62,945 nt of DNA from an uncultured Collinsella sp. GTDB taxonomy: Bacteria; Actinomycetota; Coriobacteriia; Coriobacteriales; Coriobacteriaceae. Positions 24,829-33,131 of this stretch are shown here, one piece after another. Location: NCBI GenBank assembly GCA_900543025.1, contig UQPP01000006.1:1-62945 (forward strand), written 5' to 3'. Below the pieces are notes generated by a model. It was not told where the DNA came from. It saw only the letters and a list, made by a program, of their open reading frames with translations, and searched no databases. Position 1 is the first letter of the stretch, and the number at the start of each line of letters is the position of its first letter. Both the position numbers and the translations under genes were made by a program.

Positions 24829-26220
24829 ATGTTTATCGGAAGAACAGTGGAAATGTCCGAGCTCAATCGACTGTATGGCACGGGCTCCTTTGAGATGCCT
24901 GTGATTTACGGCCGTCGTCGTGTGGGCAAAACGCGTCTTATCACAGAATTCATCCAAGACAAGAAGGCTATTTACTTTCAAGCTCGTCGTACCAATGCAG
25001 AGGCAAACCTGCACGGCTTTAGCCAGGCGATACTTGCGGGTTCGGTTGGTGCTGCAGGCGTGTCGTTTCGTAGTTTTGACGAGGCGTTCGATGCATTGGC
25101 CACCATGGCTCGCACGGAACGTTTGATTGTCGTGATTGACGAGTATCCCTATCTCGCCCAATCGAATCCCGAGATCAGTTCGTTGCTGCAAGACAAGATT
25201 GATCACTTGTACAAAGAGACTAGGCTCATGCTGATTCTATGCGGCTCGTCTCTTTCGTTTATGGAGGAACAGGTGTTGGGCTACGAGAGCCCACTATACG
25301 GTAGGCGTACGGCCCAGTTTAAGATCATGCCGCTCGATTTTACGACGACCCTCGGCCTGTGGCAGAGCATGAGTCGCGAAGACGCTGCAGTTTGCTATGG
25401 CATGACGGGTGGCATTCCTGCATATATCGAGAAAGTCGATCCTGCCGCACCGCTCAAGGACAACATCAAACGTCTATTTCTTACTCCTACGGGCTATCTC
25501 TTTGAGGAGCCGAGTAACCTGCTGTTGCAAGAGTGCCGCAATCCCGAGCAATATGATGCGATCGTGCAAGCAATTGCTCGGGGGCGCTCGAGGATCTCGG
25601 AGATTGCGAGCTCTACGGGAATCCCTGCGAGCAACGTAAAGAGCTATGTGGATAAGCTGGCGTCGCTTGGGATTGTCGAGCGCGAGCTGCCCCTAAACGA
25701 GACGAGCAATAAGCGAGCCGTGTATCTGCTGAGCGACCAGATGTTTAGGTTCTGGTACAAGTTTGTGCCGCAGAACATTGGGCTGATTCAAAACGATATG
25801 GCCGAGATGGCGTATAAGCGCATTGAGCCGCACGTATCGGATTACATGGGTACGGTCTTTGAGCTTATATGCAGGCAATACGTGTACGAACTCGCGCGCG
25901 CGGGCCAGCTCGATGTGGTTCCGGCGAGCGTCGGGCGCTGGTGGGGGACGGACAATCGCACACATACGCAGGAAGAAATCGACTTGATTGTTGACGATGG
26001 CGAGGGCGCTGCGCTGTTTGCGGAGTGCAAATGGCGCAATGAACCGGTTGGCGAGGATGTGCTGCAAAAGCTCGTGCACCGAAGCGAGCTCTTTAGACGG
26101 CAGCAAAAAAGCTATGCGATCTTCTCGAAGCGAGGCTTTACGCAAGGATGTCAGGATGCTGCGGCGAGCAGGGGAGATACCAAGCTGATTTCGTTTGCCG
26201 AGATGTGCGAGCGGAGATAA
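24829..26220 (+). CDS. AAA ATPase with C-terminal nuclease-like DUF234 domain
   Basis: A 463-aa protein of the ATPase_2/DUF234 type. The N-terminal P-loop is YGRRRVGKTRLI at residues 27-38, and IVVIDEYPYLAQ near 102 is a Walker B. A winged-helix part contains SSTGIPASNVKSYVDKLASLGIV. The C terminus shows EEIDLIVDDGEG followed by FAECKWRN, the pattern of a PD-(D/E)xK nuclease. ATG at 24829 follows AAAGGAAGG. Families of this type are common, mobile and of unknown role; a defence or selfish function is inference. Confidence 0.75.
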   Translation: MFIGRTVEMSELNRLYGTGSFEMPVIYGRRRVGKTRLITEFIQDKKAIYFQARRTNAEANLHGFSQAILAGSVGAAGVSFRSFDEAFDALATMARTERLIVVIDEYPYLAQSNPEISSLLQDKIDHLYKETRLMLILCGSSLSFMEEQVLGYESPLYGRRTAQFKIMPLDFTTTLGLWQSMSREDAAVCYGMTGGIPAYIEKVDPAAPLKDNIKRLFLTPTGYLFEEPSNLLLQECRNPEQYDAIVQAIARGRSRISEIASSTGIPASNVKSYVDKLASLGIVERELPLNETSNKRAVYLLSDQMFRFWYKFVPQNIGLIQNDMAEMAYKRIEPHVSDYMGTVFELICRQYVYELARAGQLDVVPASVGRWWGTDNRTHTQEEIDLIVDDGEGAALFAECKWRNEPVGEDVLQKLVHRSELFRRQQKSYAIFSKRGFTQGCQDAAASRGDTKLISFAEMCERR

Positions 26221-26242
26221 CCAAGCGCGCTCTGATTTGATG

Positions 26243-26261
26243 CTCGGAATGGGTCGCGCTA
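26243..26261 (+). repeat. Remnant arm of the 62-bp palindrome family
   Basis: TCGGAATGGGTCGCGCT closely matches the right-arm region TTCGGAATGGGACGCGCTTT of array 2. No paired left arm remains. Confidence 0.4.
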
Positions 26262-26271
26262 AGGATGCCAA

Positions 26272-26386
26272 GCGTAAAACCTTCAATGAAAATGGCGTAA
26301 AAACTACATCTGTCATGGCGTAAAAACTACATTGAAAGTAGCGTAAAATCAGCATTGAGAATGGCGTAATTTCGCATATCGCATGA
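26272..26386 (+). repeat. Five 23-bp tandem repeats upstream of DUF4143 ATPase
   Basis: GCGTAA starts at 26272, 26295, 26318, 26341 and 26364, exactly 23 bp apart. The core unit reads like GCGTAAAAACTACATTGA plus about five bases. Units 2 and 3 share 17 bases including the preceding ATG; unit 5 is the most diverged. The last unit ends about 20 bp before the ATPase start. It looks like an iteron or multi-site operator for the gene that follows. Confidence 0.8.
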
Positions 26387-26405
26387 TAGAGAGGGACGGC
26401 CGTCT

Positions 26406-27701
26406 ATGGATGCACCAAAGAGATTGACCCAAAAGGGATATAGGCCCCGGCTCATAGAGGAGCGCCTCGACACCCTTATGCGGGCGTTTGGCTGTGTGGA
26501 GATCAACGGCCCCAAATGGTGCGGCAAGACCTGGACGGCGCTCTCTCGCTCGGCGAGCGTCTCCAGGCTCGATGAGCCTGCGCAGCGTGCGGCGGCAGAG
26601 GTCGACCCAAGCCTGGCGCTCATCGGCGATGCGCCACACCTGGTCGATGAATGGCAGGAGGTGCCCGAGGTTTGGGATGCCGCCCGGCGTTTCGTGGACG
26701 CGAGCGGCAACGAACGGGGGACACTTTTGCTCACGGGCTCGACCGCGCTCAAAAGCGAGGAGCGCAGCCATGTTCGTCATTCCGGCACGGGTAGGATCGC
26801 CCGTCTGTCAATGCGCCCCATGGCCCTGTGTGAGTCGGGCGACGGCGAGCCGCTCGTGTCACTGGCAAGCCTCTTTAAGGGCGAGGATTTTGCCCCTCAG
26901 CGTCGCGAGAGCACGGTGGATGACGTCGCCCGCTGGTGCTGCAGGGGCGGTTGGCCTGCAAATCTTGGGCTTTCGGAAGATCTTGCGCGAGAGACGGCAA
27001 GCCAGTACGTGCACTCGGTGCTCGGCGTCAACGTGCTGGACGAGGGCATGTCGTCCGAGCTTGCACACGGCCTTTTGCGAGCTCTTGCCATGAACGAGAG
27101 CCAGGCTGTCACGTACAAGACGCTCGTAAAGGATGCCTCGTACGGTGAGGCGGGCCCCGACGAGAGGACCATCGCTGCGTACTTGGACCTCTTCAACAGG
27201 CTCAAGCTGACCGAGGACCTGTGCGGATGGGAGCCGCCCATGCGCTCGAAGGCCCGCGTTCGCGTGCGCCCCAAGCGCTACTTCTGTGACCCGTCACTTG
27301 CGGCGGCGTTGCTGGGGGCTACCCCTGAGCGGCTGCTTGGCGATATGCAAACGCTGGGGATGCTCTTTGAGAATCTCGTCCTGCGCGACGTGCGCGTGTT
27401 CCTTTCCACCTACGGCGGTGTCGACAACAGTGTCTATTATTTCCGAGATGAGAAGGGCCTTGAGGTCGATCTGATCGTTGAGCACGACGGGCGCTGGGGA
27501 GCCATCGAGGTCAAGCTGAGTGATGCGAAAGCAGACGATGGAGCGAGAAATCTCAAGGCGCTGGAGAGGAAAGTGCTCTCCAATCCTGCCGCCCAGAATG
27601 CCGCGCCGGCGTTTTTGGCGGTCGTGGTTGGAAAGGGGAGTATTGCCTACACACGCGACGACGGCGTGGCGGTGATTCCCATGGCGGCACTTGGGGCGTA
27701 G
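26406..27701 (+). CDS. AAA_14 / DUF4143 ATPase
   Basis: A 431-aa ATP-binding protein. The P-loop INGPKWCGKTWT is near residues 33-44 and the Walker B HLVDEWQEVPEVWD near 79. TLLLTGSTALKS is the sensor 1 region and GRIARLSMRPMALCES follows. The C-terminal DUF4143 part ends with GLEVDLIVEHDG and AIEVKLSDAK, a PD-(D/E)xK-like core. A GAGAGGGACGG stretch precedes the ATG. It follows the DUF234 ATPase on the same strand but is separated from it by the 23-bp repeat array, so it probably has its own control. Confidence 0.78.
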   Translation: MDAPKRLTQKGYRPRLIEERLDTLMRAFGCVEINGPKWCGKTWTALSRSASVSRLDEPAQRAAAEVDPSLALIGDAPHLVDEWQEVPEVWDAARRFVDASGNERGTLLLTGSTALKSEERSHVRHSGTGRIARLSMRPMALCESGDGEPLVSLASLFKGEDFAPQRRESTVDDVARWCCRGGWPANLGLSEDLARETASQYVHSVLGVNVLDEGMSSELAHGLLRALAMNESQAVTYKTLVKDASYGEAGPDERTIAAYLDLFNRLKLTEDLCGWEPPMRSKARVRVRPKRYFCDPSLAAALLGATPERLLGDMQTLGMLFENLVLRDVRVFLSTYGGVDNSVYYFRDEKGLEVDLIVEHDGRWGAIEVKLSDAKADDGARNLKALERKVLSNPAAQNAAPAFLAVVVGKGSIAYTRDDGVAVIPMAALGA

Positions 27702-27856
27702 TGGTTTTGCGGGCGTGCCGTGCTTCCTTTACCGAAAATCCATTTGGTAAACCAGATGCTCGCGGATAGAATAAAGTTGACGGCAGCCCAAGGGTGATAG
27801 CTGGGCAGCGCTGTTGCTTGGTCAAGAGGTCAGTGCCTTAATGGCAGCGACTTGTT

Positions 27857-27946
27857 ATGCTTCGAATGCTGCTTGAGTGCCTCGGAAAGTTCGATAGGCG
27901 CCGTGAAGAGCGAGACCAAAGCAACCAAGAGCTCTACGAGCTCTGA
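27857..27946 (+). CDS. Possible 29-aa small protein
   Basis: The frame begins MLRMLLECLGKFDRR and is rich in charged residues toward its end (EERDQSNQELYEL). It ends 3 bases before a terminator-like hairpin, which is what a short independent gene would show. There is no clear ribosome-binding site, and no family was recognised. It may be chance. Confidence 0.2.
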   Translation: MLRMLLECLGKFDRRREERDQSNQELYEL

Positions 27947-27948
27947 TG

Positions 27949-27994
27949 GGCCCGGGATGACCGCTGATTCAAGTCACCGGGCCTAAATCTTTTT
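27949..27994 (+). terminator. Terminator-like hairpin
   Basis: GGCCCGG at 27949-27955 pairs with CCGGGCC at 27977-27983, with an inner TGAC/GTCA pairing. It is followed by TAAATCTTTTT. Confidence 0.6.
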
Positions 27995-28031
27995 CATGCA
28001 TTTGAATAGAGCGGGCAACTCTCTTGGGGCC

Positions 28032-28055
28032 GTCTGCATGGCGTGTGCCTGGCGC
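28032..28055 (+). repeat. Direct repeat, left copy (exonuclease flank)
   Basis: GTCTGCATGGCGTGTGCCTG plus GCGC matches 28903-28926 in 22 of 24 positions. The two copies flank the exonuclease gene. Confidence 0.6.
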
Positions 28056-28156
28056 ATGGTATTGCGCCCCACTTTCATGTCCGTACGGGCGCCTATCCTT
28101 ACGGCAATGTAGTCGCTTATGTAACAAGCGGCATTTGACGGAGAAAGGCCCTAACC

Positions 28157-28891
28157 GTGTCAGCTGAAAAGACGCCGTGCATCTCGGCTATCGATACGAC
28201 GAACTTTGCGCGCCAGATTGTGCTGGACTTTGAGTTTGCGCTGGTGCCAAAGCAGCGCCAGCGACGTGGGCTGCGCAATGAGATTATCGAGGTCGGCGCC
28301 GTCAAGCTCGATTACCACGGTAACGTTATGGGCGAGTTCTCGCAGTTTGTGCAGACGGAATTTACCGAAGGCGTTGCGTTCCCCGTCCGCGAGCTCACAG
28401 GGATATCGGCCGTGGACACCGCGATGGCCGATCCGCTCTATGTGGTGATCAAAAGGCTCAGCGATTGGATTAGTCGCTACTCCGCCCAGGTGGTCTGTTG
28501 GAGCGGGGCGGACCGTCGACAGCTTTTGACCGAGTGCCAGGCAAAGCACATTGATCTTTCCGCATTTCCTACGGACTGGGCCGACCTGCAGGCGTTTTAC
28601 ACCTCGATCATGGACGTGGGCAGCCACGGGTGCGTCTCTTTGAGTGACGCGGCGACGTGGTTTGGCATCGAGTTCGACGAGCCGACGGGTCACGCCCACA
28701 GCGCCCTTGCCGATGCGCGCGTGACCGCCAAGCTGCTCAAGCAGGTGATGGACGGGGACTACCGCGTGAGCCCGCGCGCCCAGGAAGTCCGCCAGCGGTG
28801 GGGGATGGGCGAGCGAGCTCAGACGCGCCTTTCTAGCAAGTGCCCCGAGCTGGGCGACCTGCTGCTGAAGCTGAAGGCGGCGGGAAGGTAG
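28157..28891 (+). CDS. DEDDh-type 3'-5' exonuclease
   Basis: A 244-aa protein of the RNase T/DnaQ-like exonuclease superfamily. The Exo I motif is IVLDFEFALVP with the DxE pair, the second glutamate strand is NEIIEVGAVKLD, and the Exo III region reads GHAHSALADARVTAKLL with the catalytic H and D. The layout is closer to the ERI-1/KapD-type exonucleases than to a polymerase proofreading subunit. The start is GTG with GGAGAAAGG upstream. A direct repeat flanks the gene, suggesting it may have moved as a unit. The biological substrate, RNA or DNA, is not evident. Confidence 0.8.
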   Translation: MSAEKTPCISAIDTTNFARQIVLDFEFALVPKQRQRRGLRNEIIEVGAVKLDYHGNVMGEFSQFVQTEFTEGVAFPVRELTGISAVDTAMADPLYVVIKRLSDWISRYSAQVVCWSGADRRQLLTECQAKHIDLSAFPTDWADLQAFYTSIMDVGSHGCVSLSDAATWFGIEFDEPTGHAHSALADARVTAKLLKQVMDGDYRVSPRAQEVRQRWGMGERAQTRLSSKCPELGDLLLKLKAAGR

Positions 28892-28902
28892 GGGCGTTAG
28901 CT

Positions 28903-28926
28903 GTCTGCATGGCGCGTGCCTGTCGC
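28903..28926 (+). repeat. Direct repeat, right copy (exonuclease flank)
   Basis: GTCTGCATGGCGCGTGCCTG plus TCGC is the partner of 28032-28055. It starts 11 bp after the exonuclease stop. Confidence 0.6.
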
Positions 28927-28932
28927 GTATCG

Positions 28933-30168
28933 TTACTCTTCCTGCTGCTTGGCAGGCAAGATGTAGACGTTCTCGGCGTCCACGGCGATCTGCGCGGGGC
29001 GGTTGTAGAGGGTGTCGATCTCCTTTACGCTCTGCTTGAACGGCGTGACGTCGGGCGTCTTTGCCTGATGGAGCTTTTCGAGGAGTTTCTCGGATTGCTT
29101 GTCGTTGAACTTTCCGATGCTCTCTCCTGCGCCTTCGAGCGCCTCGTCGATGAGTGTATGGTCGCCCACGGGGGTCTTTGCGATGGCGTGACCGAGCAAT
29201 TTGCCCGCGGACGCGATACCGCCCAGCAGTGCCGCATCGACGGTGTCGACAGCCCCCGCTTCGAGTGCGTTGTAGCAGTCGGTGTAGAGCTCGCGGTACG
29301 CGATCGAATCAGCCTCGATCTTCGCAGTGGCGTCCGCGAGCTTTGCGGGCTCGAAGTTCTGGGCGAGCATGGGTTCGAGGAACAGCGAGAACGCGTGGAT
29401 GTAGGTGGCGAGCTGGCAGTCTTTGAGGTAGTCGAGCACCTTGTCGAGGCGTCTGCCCAAGCCGTCTCGCACCTCGATGAACCCTTTCTTTTTCAGATCC
29501 GCCTGTGCCTGCGAGCGGAAGAGTTCCATGTCCTGCGCGGACGACTGCTTGATGTCGAGCACCTTCATATGGGCGTTTGCCATGTAGGTGGCGTTGCCGT
29601 AGTTGAGGCCGTAACCGTTGAGGATGTCTGCGAGCGTCTTGAGGTTGCCACGCATGTTGGCCTTGTCGCGCTGACGCATGTACTCGAACATTTCGTCGAC
29701 GGACTCCTGGATGGAGTCGAGCTTTTGGTTTATCTGCGCGATTGCGGCTGCCATGAATAGCGATGTTGGATCGTAAGGCACCTGCGTGACGCTCGTGGCG
29801 ATGTCGCCCTCGACTACGTGGAAGCGCGCCTGCCCAAGGCCCTTGGCGGCGTCGCGGTAGCCCCCTGTGAGACCGCTGCCGTCCTTGAACGTGTTGAGTT
29901 CCGACGGATCGAGCGGGTTACCATATTTGTCAGTCGCCTGGAGCAGCGTGGGCACACTCACCGTGTTGGTGACGGTGCGAAACATCGAGCGGAGCGAGGC
30001 GAACGCCACGCCGAGTTGGGGAATTCGCTCGAGCGGTAGCTTGATGGCGCCGGAGACGTCCACCCGCTTCTGAGTGAGCGCGAGGTGGATTTTGGTCGAT
30101 GCGAGCTGTTTTGCCACGAGCTCCTCTCGGCCGTCGTTCGCCGAGGGTTTGGTCTCGTTGTCTGCCAT
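28933..30168 (-). CDS. Uncharacterised 411-aa protein with coiled-coil segment
   Basis: I do not recognise this family. It has no signal peptide and no clear membrane span. A heptad-like stretch around IAQINQKLDSIQESVDEMFEY suggests a coiled coil in the middle. Two glycine- and alanine-rich patches (ALLGGIASAGKLLGHAI, EALEGAGESIGKF) lie near the C terminus and could contact membranes weakly. ATG at 30168 was chosen over 30204 because AAGGAG lies 6 bases before it. It stands alone on the minus strand between an exonuclease and a surface-protein operon. Confidence 0.7.
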   Translation of the reverse strand: MADNETKPSANDGREELVAKQLASTKIHLALTQKRVDVSGAIKLPLERIPQLGVAFASLRSMFRTVTNTVSVPTLLQATDKYGNPLDPSELNTFKDGSGLTGGYRDAAKGLGQARFHVVEGDIATSVTQVPYDPTSLFMAAAIAQINQKLDSIQESVDEMFEYMRQRDKANMRGNLKTLADILNGYGLNYGNATYMANAHMKVLDIKQSSAQDMELFRSQAQADLKKKGFIEVRDGLGRRLDKVLDYLKDCQLATYIHAFSLFLEPMLAQNFEPAKLADATAKIEADSIAYRELYTDCYNALEAGAVDTVDAALLGGIASAGKLLGHAIAKTPVGDHTLIDEALEGAGESIGKFNDKQSEKLLEKLHQAKTPDVTPFKQSVKEIDTLYNRPAQIAVDAENVYILPAKQQEE

Positions 30169-30350
30169 AGCGCGCTCCTTGCTTACGTTGATAGTCGTGG
30201 GCATTATCTCATCGCCTGGTGGCTTGCTAGAGCGGGGTAGAGGCCGAGCGTCTGGCGAAACTCGTTAACTGATTGCATTTCAGCGGATTGGGTTGATTAT
30301 AAGAGAAGGACGGCTATCCATCTGCCCTTCCCAGTTGAGTTCGCTTTGAG

Positions 30351-32165
30351 CTACTGTTCGTGCCTATGCTGCTTGGGCTCAAGCCTTCTCGCTGCCGTGA
30401 AGCAGGCCGTGGCCGCCATGGCCAATGCGATGCTGGCCATCCAAGTGGAGTCGTCGGTTGCAGCGAGCTTTGGTTCATCGGCTGTCGTGCGTCCCGACTT
30501 TTTTGTAGCCGCCTCGTCGGCGTCCTTTTCAGGAGTGGCAGGATCACTTTTGTTGTCGCCGGGTGAATCTACGTCGGTCTTTCCGCCCGCCTGCTCCCCT
30601 TGGGCCTTCCCCTCCACGGTGAAGGACGCATCGGTCGCCGTCCCGTCCTTCCAGACGGCCGTGACGGTGTGTCCGCCGCCGGCGAGCGTGTCCAGGTAGG
30701 ACGGCCTGAGCTCGATAATCGTGCTGCCCCTGGTTGCGGTGTAGTTCTCGGCGGAGACCTCAGTTCCGTCCACGAGGAGACGCGTGAACTCGTCGAGAGG
30801 ACCGCTGAAGCGGAAGGTCAGACCGGCCTCGCCGTCCTTTGCATACGCCTGCCCGTCGCCCTTGGTGGCGGCATACAGCGGAGCGGTCACGTCGAAGGTG
30901 ACGTCCCCCGCGTCGTCGACATCAAAGGTCTGAACGCCGGTCTTGCCGTTACGCTCGGCGTAGGCGGAGCTGTAGACGAAGGTCTCGTGGCCCGTCTTGT
31001 CGAGGACCGCGAGGGCTTGGATTTCAAACGAGCCCATCGAGAGCGACGTGGGGAACTCGATTTCGATATAGCCCCTTGCCGCATCGTAGCTGCAGCTCAA
31101 CGTTTTGCGGGTCTTTAAAGAGTTCGGGTCCTCGACATAGCCGGGGTCGCCGAGGATCGGGGAGACAGACTTTACGCCGTCCGCGTCGCCTACATTGCAA
31201 TAGATACGGAGGATCCCGCCGACGGGGACCCTCTTCGCGGAGATGGAAACGTTCGAGACCGTGGGCGGGTTCCGGTCGATCGCGCTGCCGGTCACCTCGA
31301 AGCACAGCTCGCTCGGGTCGCCAACCGAGAAAGTCGCGCCCGAAATGCCGTTGGCCCTGGCGTAGGAACTCTCGTACACATCGGTCTCGAACCCTAGGCC
31401 ATCGGTGACCGAAAGGCCGATCAGCCTGTGCCTTCCGATCCTATTGCTGTCGAATGTGAGGTCAAACCCGTCGATAGACGAGCCTCCGTGATAATAGGCT
31501 GACGAAACAGAGCAGCCGTCGTCCGAATTCTCCCAGCCCTGCCGCAGTATGGGGGAAACGGAGCGAACGCCGTCGGCATCGGAGACGGTCCAAGAGATGT
31601 GGAAGTCGGCACCGGTTGCGACCTCCCTGCTCGAGAGCGACACGGAGGACACGGTCGGCGGGTTTTGGTCCTCGGGTCCCTCGGTCACCTCATACTCGAG
31701 GGGGTCGGTGGTGAAGGTCGGACAGTCGAGCCCCTTCTCCTCGGCATACGTCGTGTCGTAGACATCGGTAACCCATCCAAGACTATCGGTCACGCCGAGG
31801 CCGATGATCCGGTACCTGCTGGGCCGGTCGCTCGGGGAGGTGGAGATATCGAAGCCCGCGGTCGTGTTGCCGGTCGACGAGAAGGCGAGACGGGAACTGA
31901 TTCCATGGTCTCCGGTATCGTTTTCGACAAGGACTTCGACTATGGGCGTGACGGACCGTACCCCGTCAGGGTCATCGACGCTATAGCCGACATGCAGCGT
32001 GGAGCCGGCCGTGACTGTCGTCGCGGATATCGTCACGTTGGAGATGCTGGGCGGGTTCGGGTCCGACGCGGCTAGGGCGGTTGAGGGCAAAGCAAGCGCT
32101 ACGGTGGCGGACAGCGAGGCGAGCAGGCTAAGCGCGAAGCGCCTGGAGAATTTCAAGGAGGTCAT
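30351..32165 (-). CDS. Secreted three-repeat surface protein with sortase-like tail
   Basis: A 604-aa exported protein. Residues 1-33 are a signal peptide (RRF, then a hydrophobic core ending PSTALAA). Three modules of about 131 residues begin with NPP at about 36, 168 and 299 and share DPDGVRSV/DADGVRSVSPIL, an Ig-like fold pattern. A Lys/Asp/Thr-rich linker precedes LAATD at 567-571, a membrane span at 575-592 and the RR anchor. This matches a class E-type sorting signal except that LAxTG ends in D. The ATG overlaps the stop of the upstream gene (ATGA), and there is no own ribosome-binding site. The function is probably adhesion or wall-associated; the ligand is unknown. Confidence 0.8.
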   Translation of the reverse strand: MTSLKFSRRFALSLLASLSATVALALPSTALAASDPNPPSISNVTISATTVTAGSTLHVGYSVDDPDGVRSVTPIVEVLVENDTGDHGISSRLAFSSTGNTTAGFDISTSPSDRPSRYRIIGLGVTDSLGWVTDVYDTTYAEEKGLDCPTFTTDPLEYEVTEGPEDQNPPTVSSVSLSSREVATGADFHISWTVSDADGVRSVSPILRQGWENSDDGCSVSSAYYHGGSSIDGFDLTFDSNRIGRHRLIGLSVTDGLGFETDVYESSYARANGISGATFSVGDPSELCFEVTGSAIDRNPPTVSNVSISAKRVPVGGILRIYCNVGDADGVKSVSPILGDPGYVEDPNSLKTRKTLSCSYDAARGYIEIEFPTSLSMGSFEIQALAVLDKTGHETFVYSSAYAERNGKTGVQTFDVDDAGDVTFDVTAPLYAATKGDGQAYAKDGEAGLTFRFSGPLDEFTRLLVDGTEVSAENYTATRGSTIIELRPSYLDTLAGGGHTVTAVWKDGTATDASFTVEGKAQGEQAGGKTDVDSPGDNKSDPATPEKDADEAATKKSGRTTADEPKLAATDDSTWMASIALAMAATACFTAARRLEPKQHRHEQ

Positions 32166-32914
32166 TGGTGGTGCCGATCTTCCATAATTGTTGCAGCGAT
32201 ACCAGTATATCTTTGGCCCATGCTAGCCAGATGTTCTTTCCGCGAACGGCTCGTTAGTTTAGAGACGGCATATGGACGCCTGTCTCGTCCACGTTTCTCG
32301 TAAGGGCGATTATAAGGACATGAAGAGACTTTCTCGGAACAATCAATTGGGGATATCAAAGAAATGCTGGACGCCTCCTGATCGCTCAATGCCTTTGAGG
32401 TGAAATGCGGCGCATCGGCTACGTTGTTGAGATCATTTATCGAGCGATACGTCATTCCAGCTGAGGCCACCGTCATGAGGCTTCTGTTCCTACACCCCCC
32501 CGCAATCCCGCGCGCGGCACCCAACAGCGCGTACTCCCTCTCGCTCCACTGGCACAGCTCGGCAGTCTCGACGGCGTCGCGACACAGGTCCAGAAACACC
32601 TCAGCTCCCTCGCAGAAGCACTCGCGGGCAAAGTCACCCGAACCGCTTGCGACGCACGTGCCGTCGGCAAACAGCTTCCAGCTAGACAGCTCGCGCGAGT
32701 CGTCTCCAAGCAGCTTGATCTGCAGTACGTGCGGGTCGCCGGCGGTGTAGAGCTCTTTCTCGAGCGCCTGCACGGTAAAGCGCATCTGGTGGGGGAGACT
32801 GCTCTTGACCATGGCCGAGGCATAGCCGTTCGGCTTGTCCAGAAGATGCATTCGTTTTGGCTTGGCGGCTAGGTTGTGGAAGTTGCGCTCACTGCGCACA
32901 GAGAAATTGTCCAT
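32162..32914 (-). CDS. Uncharacterised 250-aa protein coupled to the surface protein
   Basis: No family was recognised. An AAAGGAG site lies 6 bases before the ATG at 32914. The first 160 residues look protein-like, with a pattern of beta segments (QMRFTVQALEKELYTAGD, HVLQIKLLGDDSRELSSWK). Cysteines cluster around ECFCEGAEVFLDLCRDAVE. The last 90 residues are basic and less regular. The stop TGA overlaps the start of the 604-aa surface-protein gene, implying translational coupling. The long frame extending upstream to 33994 is not accepted. Confidence 0.6.
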   Translation of the reverse strand: MDNFSVRSERNFHNLAAKPKRMHLLDKPNGYASAMVKSSLPHQMRFTVQALEKELYTAGDPHVLQIKLLGDDSRELSSWKLFADGTCVASGSGDFARECFCEGAEVFLDLCRDAVETAELCQWSEREYALLGAARGIAGGCRNRSLMTVASAGMTYRSINDLNNVADAPHFTSKALSDQEASSISLISPIDCSEKVSSCPYNRPYEKRGRDRRPYAVSKLTSRSRKEHLASMGQRYTGIAATIMEDRHHQ

Positions 32915-33060
32915 ACGGACTCCTTTCATCGATGTTGGCAGGGCCACCGTGCCTCTTGGCCGGTTGGCGTCGGGATCGTGGAGCCAACTCTCTACCCCGA
33001 CTCTGGATAAAACGCGCCCGCTGCTTGCGGGCACGATGGAGTCTATCAGCACGCGCGGAC

Positions 33061-33100
33061 AAAAATCAACCCCGTGCGGCAATGAGCGCACGGGGTTGAT
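33061..33100 (-). terminator. Terminator of the proline-rich membrane-protein gene
   Basis: ATCAACCCCGTGCG at 33065-33078 pairs with CGCACGGGGTTGAT at 33087-33100. On the minus strand it is followed by TTTTTG. It ends the gene at 33132 and insulates the unit starting at 32914. Confidence 0.85.
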
Positions 33101-33131
33101 CTGGTCTACGACCCTCAATTTTTGGCATTTG

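Larger units (their letters stand above)
27702..28156 (+). other. Spacer between DUF4143 ATPase and exonuclease
   Basis: This 455-bp stretch holds a possible 29-codon ORF at 27857-27946, a terminator just after it, and the left copy of a 24-bp direct repeat at 28032-28055. The rest shows no feature I could support. Confidence 0.4.

Noticed and set aside
26272..26386. 23-bp tandem repeats as a CRISPR or coding repeat
   Set aside because: There is no spacer between units, and no reading frame with protein-like content crosses them. The layout fits iterons or operators.
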